Origin: SPDF01 sp963699825
GTDB lineage: Bacteria > Gemmatimonadota > Gemmatimonadetes > Gemmatimonadales > GWC2-71-9
Reading direction: 5' to 3'
Length of the DNA stretch: 58,379 nt
NCBI GenBank assembly: GCA_963699825.1
Contig: CAVOVI010000017.1
Location: 1 to 58,379, forward strand
Each line of letters starts with the position of its first letter. Within the stretch, counting starts at the first letter, position 1. Below are positions 19,594-28,870 of the stretch, one piece after another. The notes below the pieces were generated by a model that did no database searches, had not been told where the DNA came from, and worked only from the letters and a program-made list of their open reading frames with translations. Made by a program: the position numbers and the translations under genes.

Positions 19594-20596
19594 GCGCATC
19601 CCGCCAACCCGGCCTCGTCATCACGGCATCGCCGCATGTGCGGTCACAGGATTCCACCCCGGTCATCATGTGGAACGTGGTCGGCACGTTGGTCCCGGTT
19701 ATCGGGGCGGCCACTTGGTTCTTCGGGATCAGCGCCCTGCTGGTCATCGGGGCCGCCGCAATCGGCGCCCTGGTGACTGAGCGGGCCTTCGGTCGCGGCG
19801 GCTCCCTCGCCGACGGGTCGGCCGTCATCACCGGCCTGCTGCTCGGTCTGACGCTCCCGGCCGGGATGCCGCTCTGGATGGCCGCACTCGGCGGGGCCTT
19901 CGGCATCGGGTTCGGGAAGATCGTCTGGGGCGGTCTCGGGCAGAACGTCTTCAACCCGGCCCTGGTCGGCCGAGCCTTCCTGCAGGCCGCCTTCCCCGTG
20001 GCCATCACCACCTGGCCTGCGCGGGGGCGGTTCGTTCTGGACGCTCCGAGGCGATCTCTTTGCCCTTCCGTTCATGCACCCCGTCACCGATGCCATCACG
20101 GCCGCCACGCCACTGGGGCTCCTCAAGTTCGAAGGCAAGGGAACCGACTTGATGCACCTGGTGCTGGGCAACACCGGCGGGTCGCTTGGCGAGACGGCGG
20201 CGATCGTGATCCTCGGCGGCGGGGCGTATCTGGCCTTCCGCGGATATCTCAACTGGCGGATCCCCATCAGCATCTTCCTCACGGTCGCAGCGCTCAGCAC
20301 CGTGATCCACCTGTTCGACGCTCAGCGCCCCGACGCCCTGTTCATGCTCTTCTCCGGCGGCCTCATGCTCGGCGCGGTGTACATGGCGACCGACATGGTG
20401 ACGTCGCCGGTCACCAACCGCGGGCGCTGGGTCTTCGGCGATCGGGATCGGCGTCCTGGTGGTCGTGATCCGCCTCTGGGGCGGTCTCCCCGAGGGGGTG
20501 ATGTACGCCATCCTGTTCATGAACGCCCTGGTGCCGTTCATCAACCGCGCCACGCAGCCGCGCGTCTTCGGTACCGCGCGAAAGAGGGCAGCATGA
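19590..20596 (+). CDS. rnfD: Rnf complex subunit RnfD, frameshifted
   Basis: About 334 aa after two +1 corrections (near 20032 in a G run and 20443); 1007 minus 2 is divisible by three. A polytopic membrane protein of the NqrB/RnfD family: ADGSAVITGLLLGLTLPAGMP, GQNVFNPALVGRAFLQAAFP, DAITAATPLGLLKF and MATDMVTSPVTNRGRWVFG. The Thr in DAITAATPL corresponds to the residue that carries covalently bound FMN in this family. It is part of the membrane electron and ion path. It overlaps rnfC and rnfG by 4 bp each. Confidence 0.87.
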
Positions 20597-21264
20597 CGGC
20601 GCCTCATACGCACGGCGCCCCCCCCTCCGTGACCCCGCGGGCCAGCACGCCTGCGTGGCGCCTCGTGGCGACCCTCGCCATCGCCGGCGCCATTTCTGGA
20701 TGGCTGGTCTCCTCAGTGTACCAGTGGACACTGCCGGCCATCGAGCAGCACGCGGCCGAGCGGGAGAAGGCGGCAGTGTTCGAGGTGCTCGGCGCTCCCG
20801 CCCGCTGGGACACCCTCTACCTCGTCGATGACGCGCTGACCCGGACCGCCCCCGCGACCACCGGGTACGCGCGGGCCCCGCGCGCCTTCGTGGGGTTCGA
20901 TGCGGATGGCCAGGAGCTGGGGGTGGCCATCACCGGCACCGAGCCTGGCTTCCAGGACAACGTCACCGTGATGATCGGGTTCAAGCCGGCGACCGGCGCC
21001 CTGATCGGCTTCCGGGTGCTGGAGCAGAAGGAGACGCCGGGGCTCGGCGACAAGATCGAGATTGACACCAGCTTCACCGGCCAGTTCGCCGGCCGCACGC
21101 CCCCGTTGCGGGGCGTGAAGGGTACCACGAGCGGCGGTACCGACGAGGTGCAGACCATCACCGGCGCCACGATCTCCTCCCGGGCGGTCGTCCGGATCAT
21201 CAACAACGCCATCACCAGGTGGAGCCCACTCCTCGAGGCGTGGAACCAGGGAGGTGCCGAGTGA
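20593..21264 (+). CDS. rnfG: Rnf complex subunit RnfG (FMN-binding)
   Basis: A 223-aa intact protein from ATG 20593 with GAGGG upstream. One N-terminal transmembrane helix (LVATLAIAGAISGWLVSSVY) leads to an extracytoplasmic FMN-binding domain: EQKETPGLGDKIE and the flavinylation motif TITGATISSRAVVRIINNA, in which the Thr of GATISS receives FMN from ApbE. A 20-residue Pro/His-rich N-terminal extension precedes the helix. The gene overlaps rnfD (ATGA) and rnfE (GTGA), consistent with stoichiometric synthesis. Confidence 0.9.
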   Translation: MTAPHTHGAPPSVTPRASTPAWRLVATLAIAGAISGWLVSSVYQWTLPAIEQHAAEREKAAVFEVLGAPARWDTLYLVDDALTRTAPATTGYARAPRAFVGFDADGQELGVAITGTEPGFQDNVTVMIGFKPATGALIGFRVLEQKETPGLGDKIEIDTSFTGQFAGRTPPLRGVKGTTSGGTDEVQTITGATISSRAVVRIINNAITRWSPLLEAWNQGGAE

Positions 21265-21942
21265 CCGCCGGCGCGTCACCGACGCCTGCCAGCCAGCCGG
21301 ACTTCGTGCCGGGTGCGCCGCCACCGGCGGCGCTGACCGCGGACATCTGGCGGGGCATCAGCCGTGAAAACCCCGTCCTGATACAGCTGCTCGGCCTCTG
21401 CCCCGCCATGGCAGTGACCAACACCCTCGCCAACGGCCTGGCAATGGGCACGGCCACGATGCTGGTGCTCATCGGCTCGGAACTGTTCGTGTCGCTCCTC
21501 CGGAAGGTCATTCCGCATGAGGTGCGCATCACCTCCTACGTGCTGATCATCGCCACCTTCGTGACGGTCGTGGACCTCCTGCTGGCCGCCACCTTTCCCG
21601 ATATCAGCAAGGCGCTGGGGCCGTTCATGCCGCTGATCGTCGTGAACTGCATGGTATTGGGCCGCGCCGAGGCCTTCGCCGCCAAGGTCCGGCCGGTGCG
21701 CGCGATGGCCGACGCGATCGGCATGGGACTTGGCTTCACGCTGGCGCTCGCCGCTCATCAGCGGCCTCCGCGAGCTGCTCGGCATGGGCTCCCTGCTGGG
21801 CTACAACCTCCTCGGGCCGAATTTCGAGCCGTGGGTGTTCATGGTGATGCCGCCGGGCGGTTTCCTGACCCTCGGTATCATCCTGCTCAGCATGGCCTGG
21901 TTCACGGAACTCCGCCGTCGGCGCGCCCGGGAGACCGCATGA
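21261..21942 (+). CDS. rnfE: Rnf complex subunit RnfE, frameshifted
   Basis: About 226 aa after removing one extra C near 21751 (682 minus 1 is divisible by three). It starts at GTG 21261 with GGGAGGTG upstream. A six-helix membrane subunit: the RnfE hallmarks ENPVLIQLLGLCPAMAVTNT and MPLIVVNCMVLGRAEAFA are present, the latter holding one of the conserved membrane cysteines that ligate the RnfA/E iron-sulfur centre. The C-terminal half after the shift reads LISGLRELLGMGSLLGYNLL. It overlaps rnfA by 4 bp. Confidence 0.88.
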
Positions 21943-22517
21943 GCAACCTCGCGTGGATCTTCGTCTCGACGCTGCTGGTCAGCAATTTCACGCTGGCGAT
22001 GTTCCTCGGGCTCTGCCCGTTCTTCGGCGTCACCTCGAAGATCGAGACGGCCTGGCGGCTCGGCGTGGCCAACACGTTCGTCATGCTGCTCGCCGCGCTG
22101 GGCGCGTGGACCCTCAACACCTATGTGCTGACCCAGGTCCCCTTTCTGCGCACCATCGCGTTCATCGTCGTGATCGCCTCCGGCGTGCAGATCGTCGAGA
22201 TGGCGATCAAGAAGTTTTCCCCTGTCCTCTTCCGGCAGCTGGGGATCTTCCTCCCGCTGATCACCACCAATTGCGCCATCCTCGGACTGGCCCTCTTCCA
22301 GACCGCCCGGCAGTACACTCTCGCCGAGTCCATCGTCTTCGCCCTCGGCGGCGGCATGGGACTCACCCTGGCCCTCTCGTTGATGGCGTCGATCCGCGAG
22401 CGCATGGACGTGGCCGACGTCCCGGTCGTGGCGCGGGGGATGGGGCTGGTGCTGGTGGTGGCGTCGGTCCTGTCGATGGCGTTCATGGGCTTCGCCGGCA
22501 TGGGGAGCGCTCCATGA
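21939..22517 (+). CDS. rnfA: Rnf complex subunit RnfA
   Basis: A 192-aa intact, six-helix membrane protein starting at ATG 21939 (GGGAG upstream). Conserved stretches are LLVSNFTLAMFLGLCPFFGV, IASGVQIVEMAIKKFSPVLF and LPLITTNCAILGLALFQ. The cysteines in GLCPF and TTNCA pair with those in RnfE to hold the intramembrane cluster. It is normally the second core of the ion-translocating pair. The stop overlaps the small Cys-rich gene. Confidence 0.9.
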   Translation: MSNLAWIFVSTLLVSNFTLAMFLGLCPFFGVTSKIETAWRLGVANTFVMLLAALGAWTLNTYVLTQVPFLRTIAFIVVIASGVQIVEMAIKKFSPVLFRQLGIFLPLITTNCAILGLALFQTARQYTLAESIVFALGGGMGLTLALSLMASIRERMDVADVPVVARGMGLVLVVASVLSMAFMGFAGMGSAP

Positions 22518-22663
22518 CCACCACCGTCATCGCCGTCGCTCTCTGTGCCGGCATGTTCGTCCTGTTCGGTCTGCTGCCCCACCGCGATTGCGACGGCCAC
22601 TGCACCGGCTGTGGCCGCTCCTGTGAGCGATACGACCACGAAGGAGACACCGATGTCGGATGA
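22514..22663 (+). CDS. 49-aa Cys-rich single-pass membrane peptide
   Basis: Begins at ATG 22514, overlapping the rnfA stop (ATGA), with GGGGAG upstream. An N-terminal transmembrane helix (VIAVALCAGMFVLFGLL) is followed by a soluble tail with Cys26, 30, 33 and 37 (HRDCDGHCTGCGRSCERYD), a C-x3-C-x2-C-x3-C pattern plus histidines. The tail resembles the short Cys-rich peptides that accompany FeoB, but no feo gene is present. Position and translational coupling suggest an accessory subunit or metal-centre factor of this Rnf complex. It overlaps apbE by 11 bp. The peptide is short, so coding status rests on the RBS, the overlap and the ordered Cys spacing. Confidence 0.65.
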   Translation: MTTTVIAVALCAGMFVLFGLLPHRDCDGHCTGCGRSCERYDHEGDTDVG

Positions 22664-23646
22664 CCTCTTCCGGCGGCGCCCGACCCGGCGCGAGTTTCTT
22701 GCCATCGGCAGCGGCGTGTTTGTCGCGCTGTCGCTCCCGCTCGCCCTCCGACGGCGGTTGCCTCTCGTCCGGCGGTCAGTCCCGCTCATGGGGACCATTG
22801 CCGAGGTTCAGGTGGCGCACCGGGACGCGTACCTCGCGGAGGCTGCGATTGACGCCGCGTTCGGCTGAGTTGCAGCGGGTCGAGCGGATGATGACCCGCT
22901 TCCGGCCCGACTCGGACATCGGACGCGTGAATCTCGGCGCAGCTGCCGACGGGGTGGCCGTGTCCGCGGAGACCGCGCTGGTCATCCAGTCGGCGCTGGC
23001 CTGGTCATCGGTCAGCGATGGCGCGTTCGACCCCGCCCTGGGCTCGGCATCGGAACTCTGGGATGTCCTGCACCGGCAGGAACCACCCGCGGAGGGGTCG
23101 GTGGCCCGGCTCGCCTCTCGCGGCCTCTGGCGAAAGGTGGACCTCTCACGTGTCGGCAGGACCCATCAGGTTCGCTTCAACGACCCGGACGTGCAGCTCG
23201 ATCTCGGGGGAATCGCCAAGGGATACGGCATCGACCGCGCGGTGGCGGCGCTGCGGGCGGCCGGCATCGCACACGCGATCGTGACGGTGGGTGGCGACCT
23301 CTACGCGCTGGGACACGCGCCCGACGGCGCGCCGTGGCAGGTCGGCGTTCGCGACCCCCACCACGTGGACCGGTTGGCTGGCCGACTGGCCGTGGCCGAC
23401 CGGGCCGTGACCACATCCGGCGACTACGAGCGGTACTTCACCTGGCGCGGGGTCCGGTACCACCACCTGATCGACCCGCGGACCGCGGCTCCGCGTCAGT
23501 CACCGATCCACAGCGTCACCGTGCAGGGGGACAGCGCCATGCAAGCCGATGCGGCCGGGACGGCCGTGTTTGGCATGCCGACGGACGCGGCGTTGCGCGT
23601 GGCACGGCGGGTCATCGCCGATGCCGAGGTCCTCCCGCTCACGTAG
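22653..23646 (+). CDS. apbE: FAD:protein FMN transferase ApbE, frameshifted
   Basis: About 330 aa after removing one G near 22862 (994 minus 1 is divisible by three). Start ATG 22653 with AAGGAG upstream. The N-terminal twin-arginine signal RRPTRREFLAIGSGV directs it outside the cytoplasmic membrane, where ApbE works. Family motifs: PLMGTIAEVQV, RFRPDSDIGRVN, LDLGGIAKGYGIDRAV, VTVGGDLYALG, AVTTSGDYERYF and YHHLIDPRTAAP. It transfers FMN from FAD to a Thr of RnfG and RnfD, which explains its place in the operon. Confidence 0.9.
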
Positions 23647-23663
23647 TTTCATCTGGAGGCGAC

Positions 23664-24017
23664 ATGAAGAGCCAGAAGCTGTTCTGCAGCGCCTGCGACC
23701 GCCCGGTCCGGGTGCTGATCACCGAGGAGCCCAGCAGCGAGGGCCAGGCGCAGGTGAGTGACGCCGAGTTGATCTGCCTCGAGATCGGCGCCCAATGCAC
23801 CGGGCACCTCTGTCCCCTCGGCGCGGCCGAACCCGGCGCCATGGTGCGCCGCATCGTCCGGAACGGGATTCCGCTCGACTCCCTGCAGACCGTCCAGGCG
23901 GACTGCCCCTTCTGTTTCAGCCAGACGGAGATGATCCTCTATGGCGACGGCAAGGCGGGGTGCTCGGCATGCGGGGCCGATGGGCGCTGGGTCGTAGACC
24001 ACCTCGAGCCCGAGTGA
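23664..24017 (+). CDS. Cys-rich zinc-ribbon-like protein at end of rnf operon
   Basis: A 117-aa soluble protein with a strong TGGAGG site seven bases before ATG 23664. Nine cysteines are arranged as FCSAC (8/11), C38, C45, C50, CPFC (81/84) and CSAC (100/103). The first and last pairs look like zinc knuckles or rubredoxin-type ligands. No family is recognised. It follows apbE by 17 bp and precedes a strong hairpin, so it is probably the last gene of the kor-rnf operon. A role in metal-centre assembly or regulation is a guess. Confidence 0.65.
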   Translation: MKSQKLFCSACDRPVRVLITEEPSSEGQAQVSDAELICLEIGAQCTGHLCPLGAAEPGAMVRRIVRNGIPLDSLQTVQADCPFCFSQTEMILYGDGKAGCSACGADGRWVVDHLEPE

Positions 24018-24115
24018 CGGCTGTGCTGTAAACCTGCGGTCCGATTGAACGCGCTGCCCACCGCGGGTGTGCAGCGCGCCCCCGCCCTGTCGTCTCCCAC
24101 TCCATCATGCCAAGA

Positions 24116-24136
24116 GAGCGCCTGAACCAGGCGCTC
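24116..24136 (+). terminator. Strong hairpin after kor-rnf operon
   Basis: GAGCGCCTG and CAGGCGCTC form a perfect 9-bp stem around a 3-nt loop, 99 bases after the last operon gene. A run of Cs follows, not Ts, so termination would rely on the stem or on Rho; a 3'-end stabiliser is an alternative. Confidence 0.5.
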
Positions 24137-24161
24137 CCCCCATTGCCGACGCGGAGCGCGC

Positions 24162-24519
24162 GTGAATCGTTTGATGCGCACATTGGTCACGACGCTTTTG
24201 GTATCGGGGTGCGTCTCGTGGCAGCCCACGGAAATCGCCGCCCCTGAAACGGTGCCGTCCAACCGGGTGATCAGGGTCTGGTCCGGCAGCAATTCCGTCC
24301 GATGGCGGTCGGTCCAGGTCACCCGTGACAGCCTCAGCGGTATCCCGACCTCCGCGGCCAGCAGCTGCACGAGCGTGCCGCGTGGCCGTGCCGTTGGCCG
24401 CCGTGGATTCGACCGACTCCCAAACATCGAACGCCCTGCCCGTCGTCCTCGCCGCCGCCCCGTTCGTCTTCCTGATGGTGTCTATCTTGTCGTACAACTC
24501 CAGCCCCACGTCGGAATAG
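24162..24519 (+). CDS. Small lipoprotein, frameshifted
   Basis: About 118 aa once a +1 G near 24391 is removed (358 minus 1 is divisible by three). The signal is LMRTLVTTLLVSGC, with lipobox VSGC. The mature part has short strands (SNRVIRVWSGSNSVRWRSVQ, RDSLSGIP, CRVAVPLAAVDSTDS) and ends in a hydrophobic helix (VVLAAAPFVFLMVSILSY). This strand pattern resembles small beta-rich lipoproteins of unknown function. It stands alone between the kor-rnf terminator and corA. Confidence 0.5.
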
Positions 24520-24542
24520 CCCCCTGCGGGCCGCGGCCACGC

Positions 24543-24548
24543 TATACT
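24543..24548 (+). promoter_or_regulatory. Possible -10 element for corA
   Basis: TATACT lies 51 bases before the corA start. No convincing -35 box is visible at 16-18 bases upstream, so this rests on one hexamer only. Confidence 0.2.
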
Positions 24549-24598
24549 AATGGGTGATTTGCTTCACCCCCTGGCGTGACCACGGAGGCGCAGAGACG

Positions 24599-25670
24599 AT
24601 GTTTCGCAAACAGCATCCCCCGGCCGGGTCTCGACCCGGCACCCTGGCCATCCCGACTGATTCCCCGCCTCCGCGGATTCACGTTTATCAGTACACCGCT
24701 GAGGAGCTCGTTGAACGCCCGATTGAGCAGGTTGAGGAACTTGTTCCGTTCGCCAAGAGTGACAAGACCGTCTGGGTGGACGTTCGCGGCCTGGGGGACG
24801 AAAAGGTCCTCCGGCGAATCGCCGAGCTCTTCGAGATCGACGGCCTCTCCCTCGAGGACGCGGTTAACCTGCCCCAGCGCGCCAAGTCCGAGGCCCGTGA
24901 CCAGCACCAGGTCATCATCGCGCGGCTCCCGATTCTGACCGAGGATGGGGGGGTCGATACGCCGCAGGTCTGCCTCCTCCTCGGGAAGCGGCACCTCGTC
25001 ACCTTCCAGCAGGAATCGCTCGGGGCATTCGACCCGGTACGGGAACGCCTCCGGAGTGGCATCGGGCCGATCCGGAGTCTTGGCCCGGACTACCTGGCCT
25101 ATGCGCTGATCGACACCGTCATCGACCGCTACTATCCGCCCGCCGAGAGCCTCTCCTACGAACTGGAAGAACTCGAGGACGCGATCTCGGAGGGGGACGA
25201 CCCCGACGCGATGAGCCGGCTGCAGGTCATCCGTCGCCAGATCGTCATCCTCCGCCGGGTGGGCTGGCCGCAGCGCGAGGCGATCACCAGCCTCATCCGG
25301 GATCAGACTCCGTTCGTGACCGACGAGGTGCGCGCGTATTTGCGCGACACGCAGGACCACATCGCGCAGATCGTGGAACTGATCGACTCGTGCCGGGAAA
25401 TGACGGTCAGCCTGATGGATATCCACATCGCGTCCGTCGGCCAGCGGACCAACGAGGTCATGAAGGTCCTCACGATCGTGGCCAGCATCTTCATCCCGCT
25501 GACGTTCATCGCGGGCATCTACGGGATGAACTTCGATAATATGCCGGAACTTCGCCGCCACAACGCCTACCCGATGGTGATCGCCGGCATGGCGGTGGTC
25601 GCCGCGACTGATGTTCGGCTACTTCTGGCATCGCGGCTGGATCGGCGGGCGTCGACGGTCCGGCAAGTGA
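24599..25670 (+). CDS. corA: CorA family Mg2+/Co2+ transporter, frameshifted at 3' end
   Basis: About 356 aa after one +1 correction near 25610 (1072 minus 1 is divisible by three). ATG 24599 follows GGAGG. The long cytoplasmic part has VWVDVRGLGDEKVLRRIAE and SLEDAVNLPQRAK. The two C-terminal membrane helices hold the diagnostic YGMNFDNMPEL (GMN pore motif) after SIFIPLTFIAGI. The corrected tail reads MFGYFWHRGWIGGRR and stops at TGA 25668. A homopentameric channel for Mg2+, Co2+ or possibly Ni2+. It precedes mscS by 46 bp and is probably co-transcribed with it. Confidence 0.88.
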
Positions 25671-25716
25671 CCAAGCGCGCTCACCAGGGCTTACACACAT
25701 CGATGGGAGTTGCCTG

Positions 25717-26610
25717 ATGGAGGACCTGTTGCAGTGGGCCAACCCGGACCAGATCTCGAGCATGGTCGTGGCGTTCATCCCGAAGCTGGTCGCCGCGGTC
25801 CTGATCTTCCTCGCGTTCTGGGTGGCACTCCGGCTCACCCAGCGGCCGATCCGGGCGGGGCTGCAGCGGGCCGGGTTCGCAGACGCGCTGATCCGCCTGA
25901 TCGTGGACAGTCTCTACAAGGGCGCGGTCCTCCTGCTCGGCCTCGTGATGGCCGCGAGCCAGCTCGGGATCAACGTGGGAGCCGCGCTGGCCGGCATCGG
26001 CGTGGTCGGCGTGGCGGTCGGGTTCGCGGCGCAGGAGACGCTGGCCAACATGATCGCCGGGTTCCTGATCTTCTGGGACCACCCCTTCAAGATCGGCGAC
26101 TACATCACGGCCCATGGTCTGTACGGAGAGGTCACGGCCATCACCATGCGCACCACCCGCATTCGGACGATGGAAAACACTTACGTCGTGATCCCGAACA
26201 GCCAGATCATCGGCGATGTGCTGGTGAACCACTCGATGTACGGGGAGACCCGGGTGAATGTGCCGATCGGCATCGCCTACAAGGAACAGATCGCCCAGGC
26301 GAGGGACGTGCTGCTGGCCGCGGTCACTGGCCTGCCGGGCGTCATGCCGAAGCCGGAGCCGACCGTCGTGGTCACCGAGCTCGACAGTTCAAGCGTCAAC
26401 CTGCTGGTGCGGGTCTGGATCGACGACGCCTGCGATGAACGGCCGGTCTATCACAGCGTGATGGAGGCGTCCAAGGTGGCGCTCGACAGGGCCGGCATCG
26501 AGATCCCCTATCCGCACCTCCAGCTCTTCGTGGACGACATTCGCGAAAAGGTCTGGGCCAAGGCGGCGCAGTTCCCCGGCGTGGGGTCGGACTACAGTCC
26601 CCCTACCTGA
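25717..26610 (+). CDS. mscS: MscS family small-conductance mechanosensitive channel
   Basis: A 297-aa protein of the short MscS type. Three N-terminal membrane helices lead to the pore-lining segment GAALAGIGVVGVAVGFAAQE, followed by the beta domain HPFKIGDYITAHGLYGEVTA and NTYVVIPNSQIIGDVLVNHS, then the alpha/beta C-terminal domain. It relieves turgor on hypo-osmotic shock. Upstream GGGAG precedes the ATG. The stop codon overlaps that of the convergent M28 peptidase gene by 8 bp. Confidence 0.88.
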   Translation: MEDLLQWANPDQISSMVVAFIPKLVAAVLIFLAFWVALRLTQRPIRAGLQRAGFADALIRLIVDSLYKGAVLLLGLVMAASQLGINVGAALAGIGVVGVAVGFAAQETLANMIAGFLIFWDHPFKIGDYITAHGLYGEVTAITMRTTRIRTMENTYVVIPNSQIIGDVLVNHSMYGETRVNVPIGIAYKEQIAQARDVLLAAVTGLPGVMPKPEPTVVVTELDSSSVNLLVRVWIDDACDERPVYHSVMEASKVALDRAGIEIPYPHLQLFVDDIREKVWAKAAQFPGVGSDYSPPT

Positions 26611-28150
26611 CCGTCTTCCGCGGCAGCTTCGTCGGCGCCATCGCCGCGTGGTAGACGTAGGACGCCATGATCACGGCGTTCTTCATCAGGTCCTCCGCCT
26701 GTATCGCATCGTAGAAGTCGAGGTTGGTGTGCCCGCCCGTGCCGGGAATATTGTCCTGCAGGAACTGGATGCCCGGCAGGCCGACTTCGTCGAACGCGAT
26801 GTGATCGGTGCTGCCCACGCTCTGGTTCGAGACGGTCGTCATCCCCAGGTCGCCGAACGGCGCCATCCAGGCGGTGAGCATGGCCCGGGCGTGCTCGTTT
26901 CCCTGAAGGTAGATGCCCCGGTACTGCCCCGCCCCGTAGTCCTGGTTGAAATAGACGGACAGTTTCTCGTACGCCGGCTTCACACCGACGGTCGAATCGC
27001 GCGGGTCGCCGAAGTGCTGTCGCACGTACGCGCGTGATCCCCAGAGTCCCTGTTCCTCTCCGCTCCAGAGCGCCACTCGAATGGTCCGCCGCGGCCGTGC
27101 GCCGACCGCCTTCAGGATCCGCGCCGCCTCCAGCACCACCGCCACCCCGGAGGTGTTGTCACTCGCGTTGGGACTGGCGTGCCAGGTGTCGAAGTGCGCC
27201 CCCATCATCACGATCTCGTCCTTCAGGTCGGTACCGGGGATGTCAGCCGTGATGTTCACCGCCTGCTCGACCACCTCACCGATCCGGTTCCGGACCTCGA
27301 GCTCAACGGTCACCGGGATGTCACGCTGGAGTATGCGGTACATCCGGTTGTAGTGCTCGGGCGTGATGGCGATGATCGCCGGGCCCGCGAGCATCCCCGC
27401 CCTCGACCATCGGTCGTTCCGCGATCCCGGCCGTGAGAACCCCCGCACCGCACCCAGCCATCCGCTTTCCGACTGCAGCACCGCCGCGACCCCTTCCGAG
27501 GCGTAGAACGCCATCTTCTCGTCCGCGGTCAGCAGGTCGGGATTCGGCGGAGGTCGGGGCGTCGCGCGACGCTCCGGCGACGATGGTCGTCTGTTCGAGC
27601 GCTTTCAGGTCGGCGTCGCTGCGGCGCGGCACACCGTTGGTCAGCGCGATCGAGGTCGATCACGGCCGGCGGGGTGACCAGCACGGCTTTCCCTGCGAGG
27701 GTCCCGCGATACCTCTCGAGGTCCGACCTGAGCTGGAGAGCAACAACCACCGCCTGCGCGATGACACGACCGTCCGTGCCCCGCGTATGCGCGATCGGAT
27801 ATCCGACCATCGGCTGATAGTCCGGCTCCAGCATGTGCAGGGAGACGTATTCGTTGTCCCAGGTGACGCCGAAGTCCATGAACGGCTCGGCGACGACGTT
27901 CACGAGGCCGATCTCCGTGAGCTCCGCCTTGCGCCCATCGCTGGGCGCGCTGCATGTCGAGGGAGAGCGTCAGCCGCGCGCCGAGCACGTCCGTCATGTA
28001 GCTCTCGAAGTTCATGACCTGCGAGCGCTGGAGCCCCTCCTCGCGAATCTTCGCGACCATCACCCAGTCCACCGGCTCGGGATCGCCGGAGAATCCCGCG
28101 GTCAGGAGTACCAGGACTGTCAGGGTGGCAGTACGCATTCGGAACGGCAT
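26603..28150 (-). CDS. Secreted M28 family zinc aminopeptidase, frameshifted
   Basis: About 514 aa when three shifts (near 27930, 27645 and 27520) are removed. ATG 28150 has AGGAGGAG upstream. The signal is TLTVLVLLTAGFSG. Zinc-site motifs in order: MMGAHFDTWHASPNASDNTS (His and bridging Asp), RVALWSGEEQGLWGSRAYV (catalytic and metal Glu) and GSTDHIAFDEVGLPGIQF (distal His). A PA-type domain insertion is suggested by the region around LAGKAVLVTPPAV. It should remove N-terminal residues from peptides outside the cytoplasm. Confidence 0.85.
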
Positions 28151-28237
28151 GGGGATCTCCTCCTCGCTGCGAAACGAGAAGCCGGAGGGGTGGAAGTCGC
28201 GAGTTCCTAAAGGTGCAGGCGTCCGACGAGAAAGCAA

Positions 28238-28269
28238 AGACGGGACCGGGCAACTGCCCGATCCCGTCT
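28238..28269 (-). terminator. Intrinsic terminator of DUF4136 gene
   Basis: AGACGGGA pairs with TCCCGTCT and, inside it, CGGGC pairs with GCCCG across a 4-nt loop, with one mismatch. On the minus strand it is followed by a T-rich tail (TTTGCTTTCTC). It sits 31 bases after the DUF4136 stop and before the peptidase gene. Confidence 0.75.
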
Positions 28270-28300
28270 CTACGTCAACTCAGGAATGCTCTCCAGAGGA

Positions 28301-28870
28301 TTACTTCTTCGCCTCAGGCGGGTAGTCCTTGAACATCTTGTCGACAGCCTTCTGCAGGTTTTCCTGGTTCTTGGCGGCGTCCGAGCTCGGATTCATCTGC
28401 TTCGTGGCCGTGCTCTGCCAGACCAGCTGCTTCATGCCTGGATCGTAGAGGTCGACTACGAGCGTGCCGGTGTTGATGGTCTGAGGCGTCGTCGTCGACA
28501 TGCCCCCACCCATCCCGCCCCAGCCCCATCCACCGGCCATGCCCGGGCCGGTGCCGAAGGTGTTGTACTGGGTGGACTGCTGCACGCTGATCTGGTAGGC
28601 GACATACGCATTCACGTCGCCGCTGTCCTGCTTGACCATCCCCTTCATGGAGAGGACGGAGTCGATCGCCTGACGAATCTGCATGTCCGTCAGCTGGTTG
28701 GGATACTTGGCGCCAGTAATGTCGACCCACTTGTAGGTCTTGTACTGGGTGAAATCAACCTTCGTGTCGTAATTCGTGGCAACCTTCTGGGCAGCCGCGT
28801 CATTGGCGCCAACGAGCATCGCCCCAAACGCAAGGGCAAGGCTGGCGGCAACGAGTCGGGTCTTGATCAT
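28301..28870 (-). CDS. DUF4136 domain-containing secreted protein
   Basis: A 189-aa protein. ATG 28870 is chosen because GAGGGAA precedes it and the signal peptide RLVAASLALAFGAMLVGAND starts there. The body matches DUF4136: NYDTKVDFTQYKTYKWVDIT, QIRQAIDSVLSMKGM, AYVAYQISVQQ, then TGTLVVDLYDPGMKQLVW and MNPSSDAAKNQENLQKAVDK. A Gly/Trp-rich loop (GGWGWGGMGGG) interrupts the middle. Such proteins are periplasmic or outer-membrane associated and of unknown function. It has its own terminator. Confidence 0.8.
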   Translation of the reverse strand: MIKTRLVAASLALAFGAMLVGANDAAAQKVATNYDTKVDFTQYKTYKWVDITGAKYPNQLTDMQIRQAIDSVLSMKGMVKQDSGDVNAYVAYQISVQQSTQYNTFGTGPGMAGGWGWGGMGGGMSTTTPQTINTGTLVVDLYDPGMKQLVWQSTATKQMNPSSDAAKNQENLQKAVDKMFKDYPPEAKK

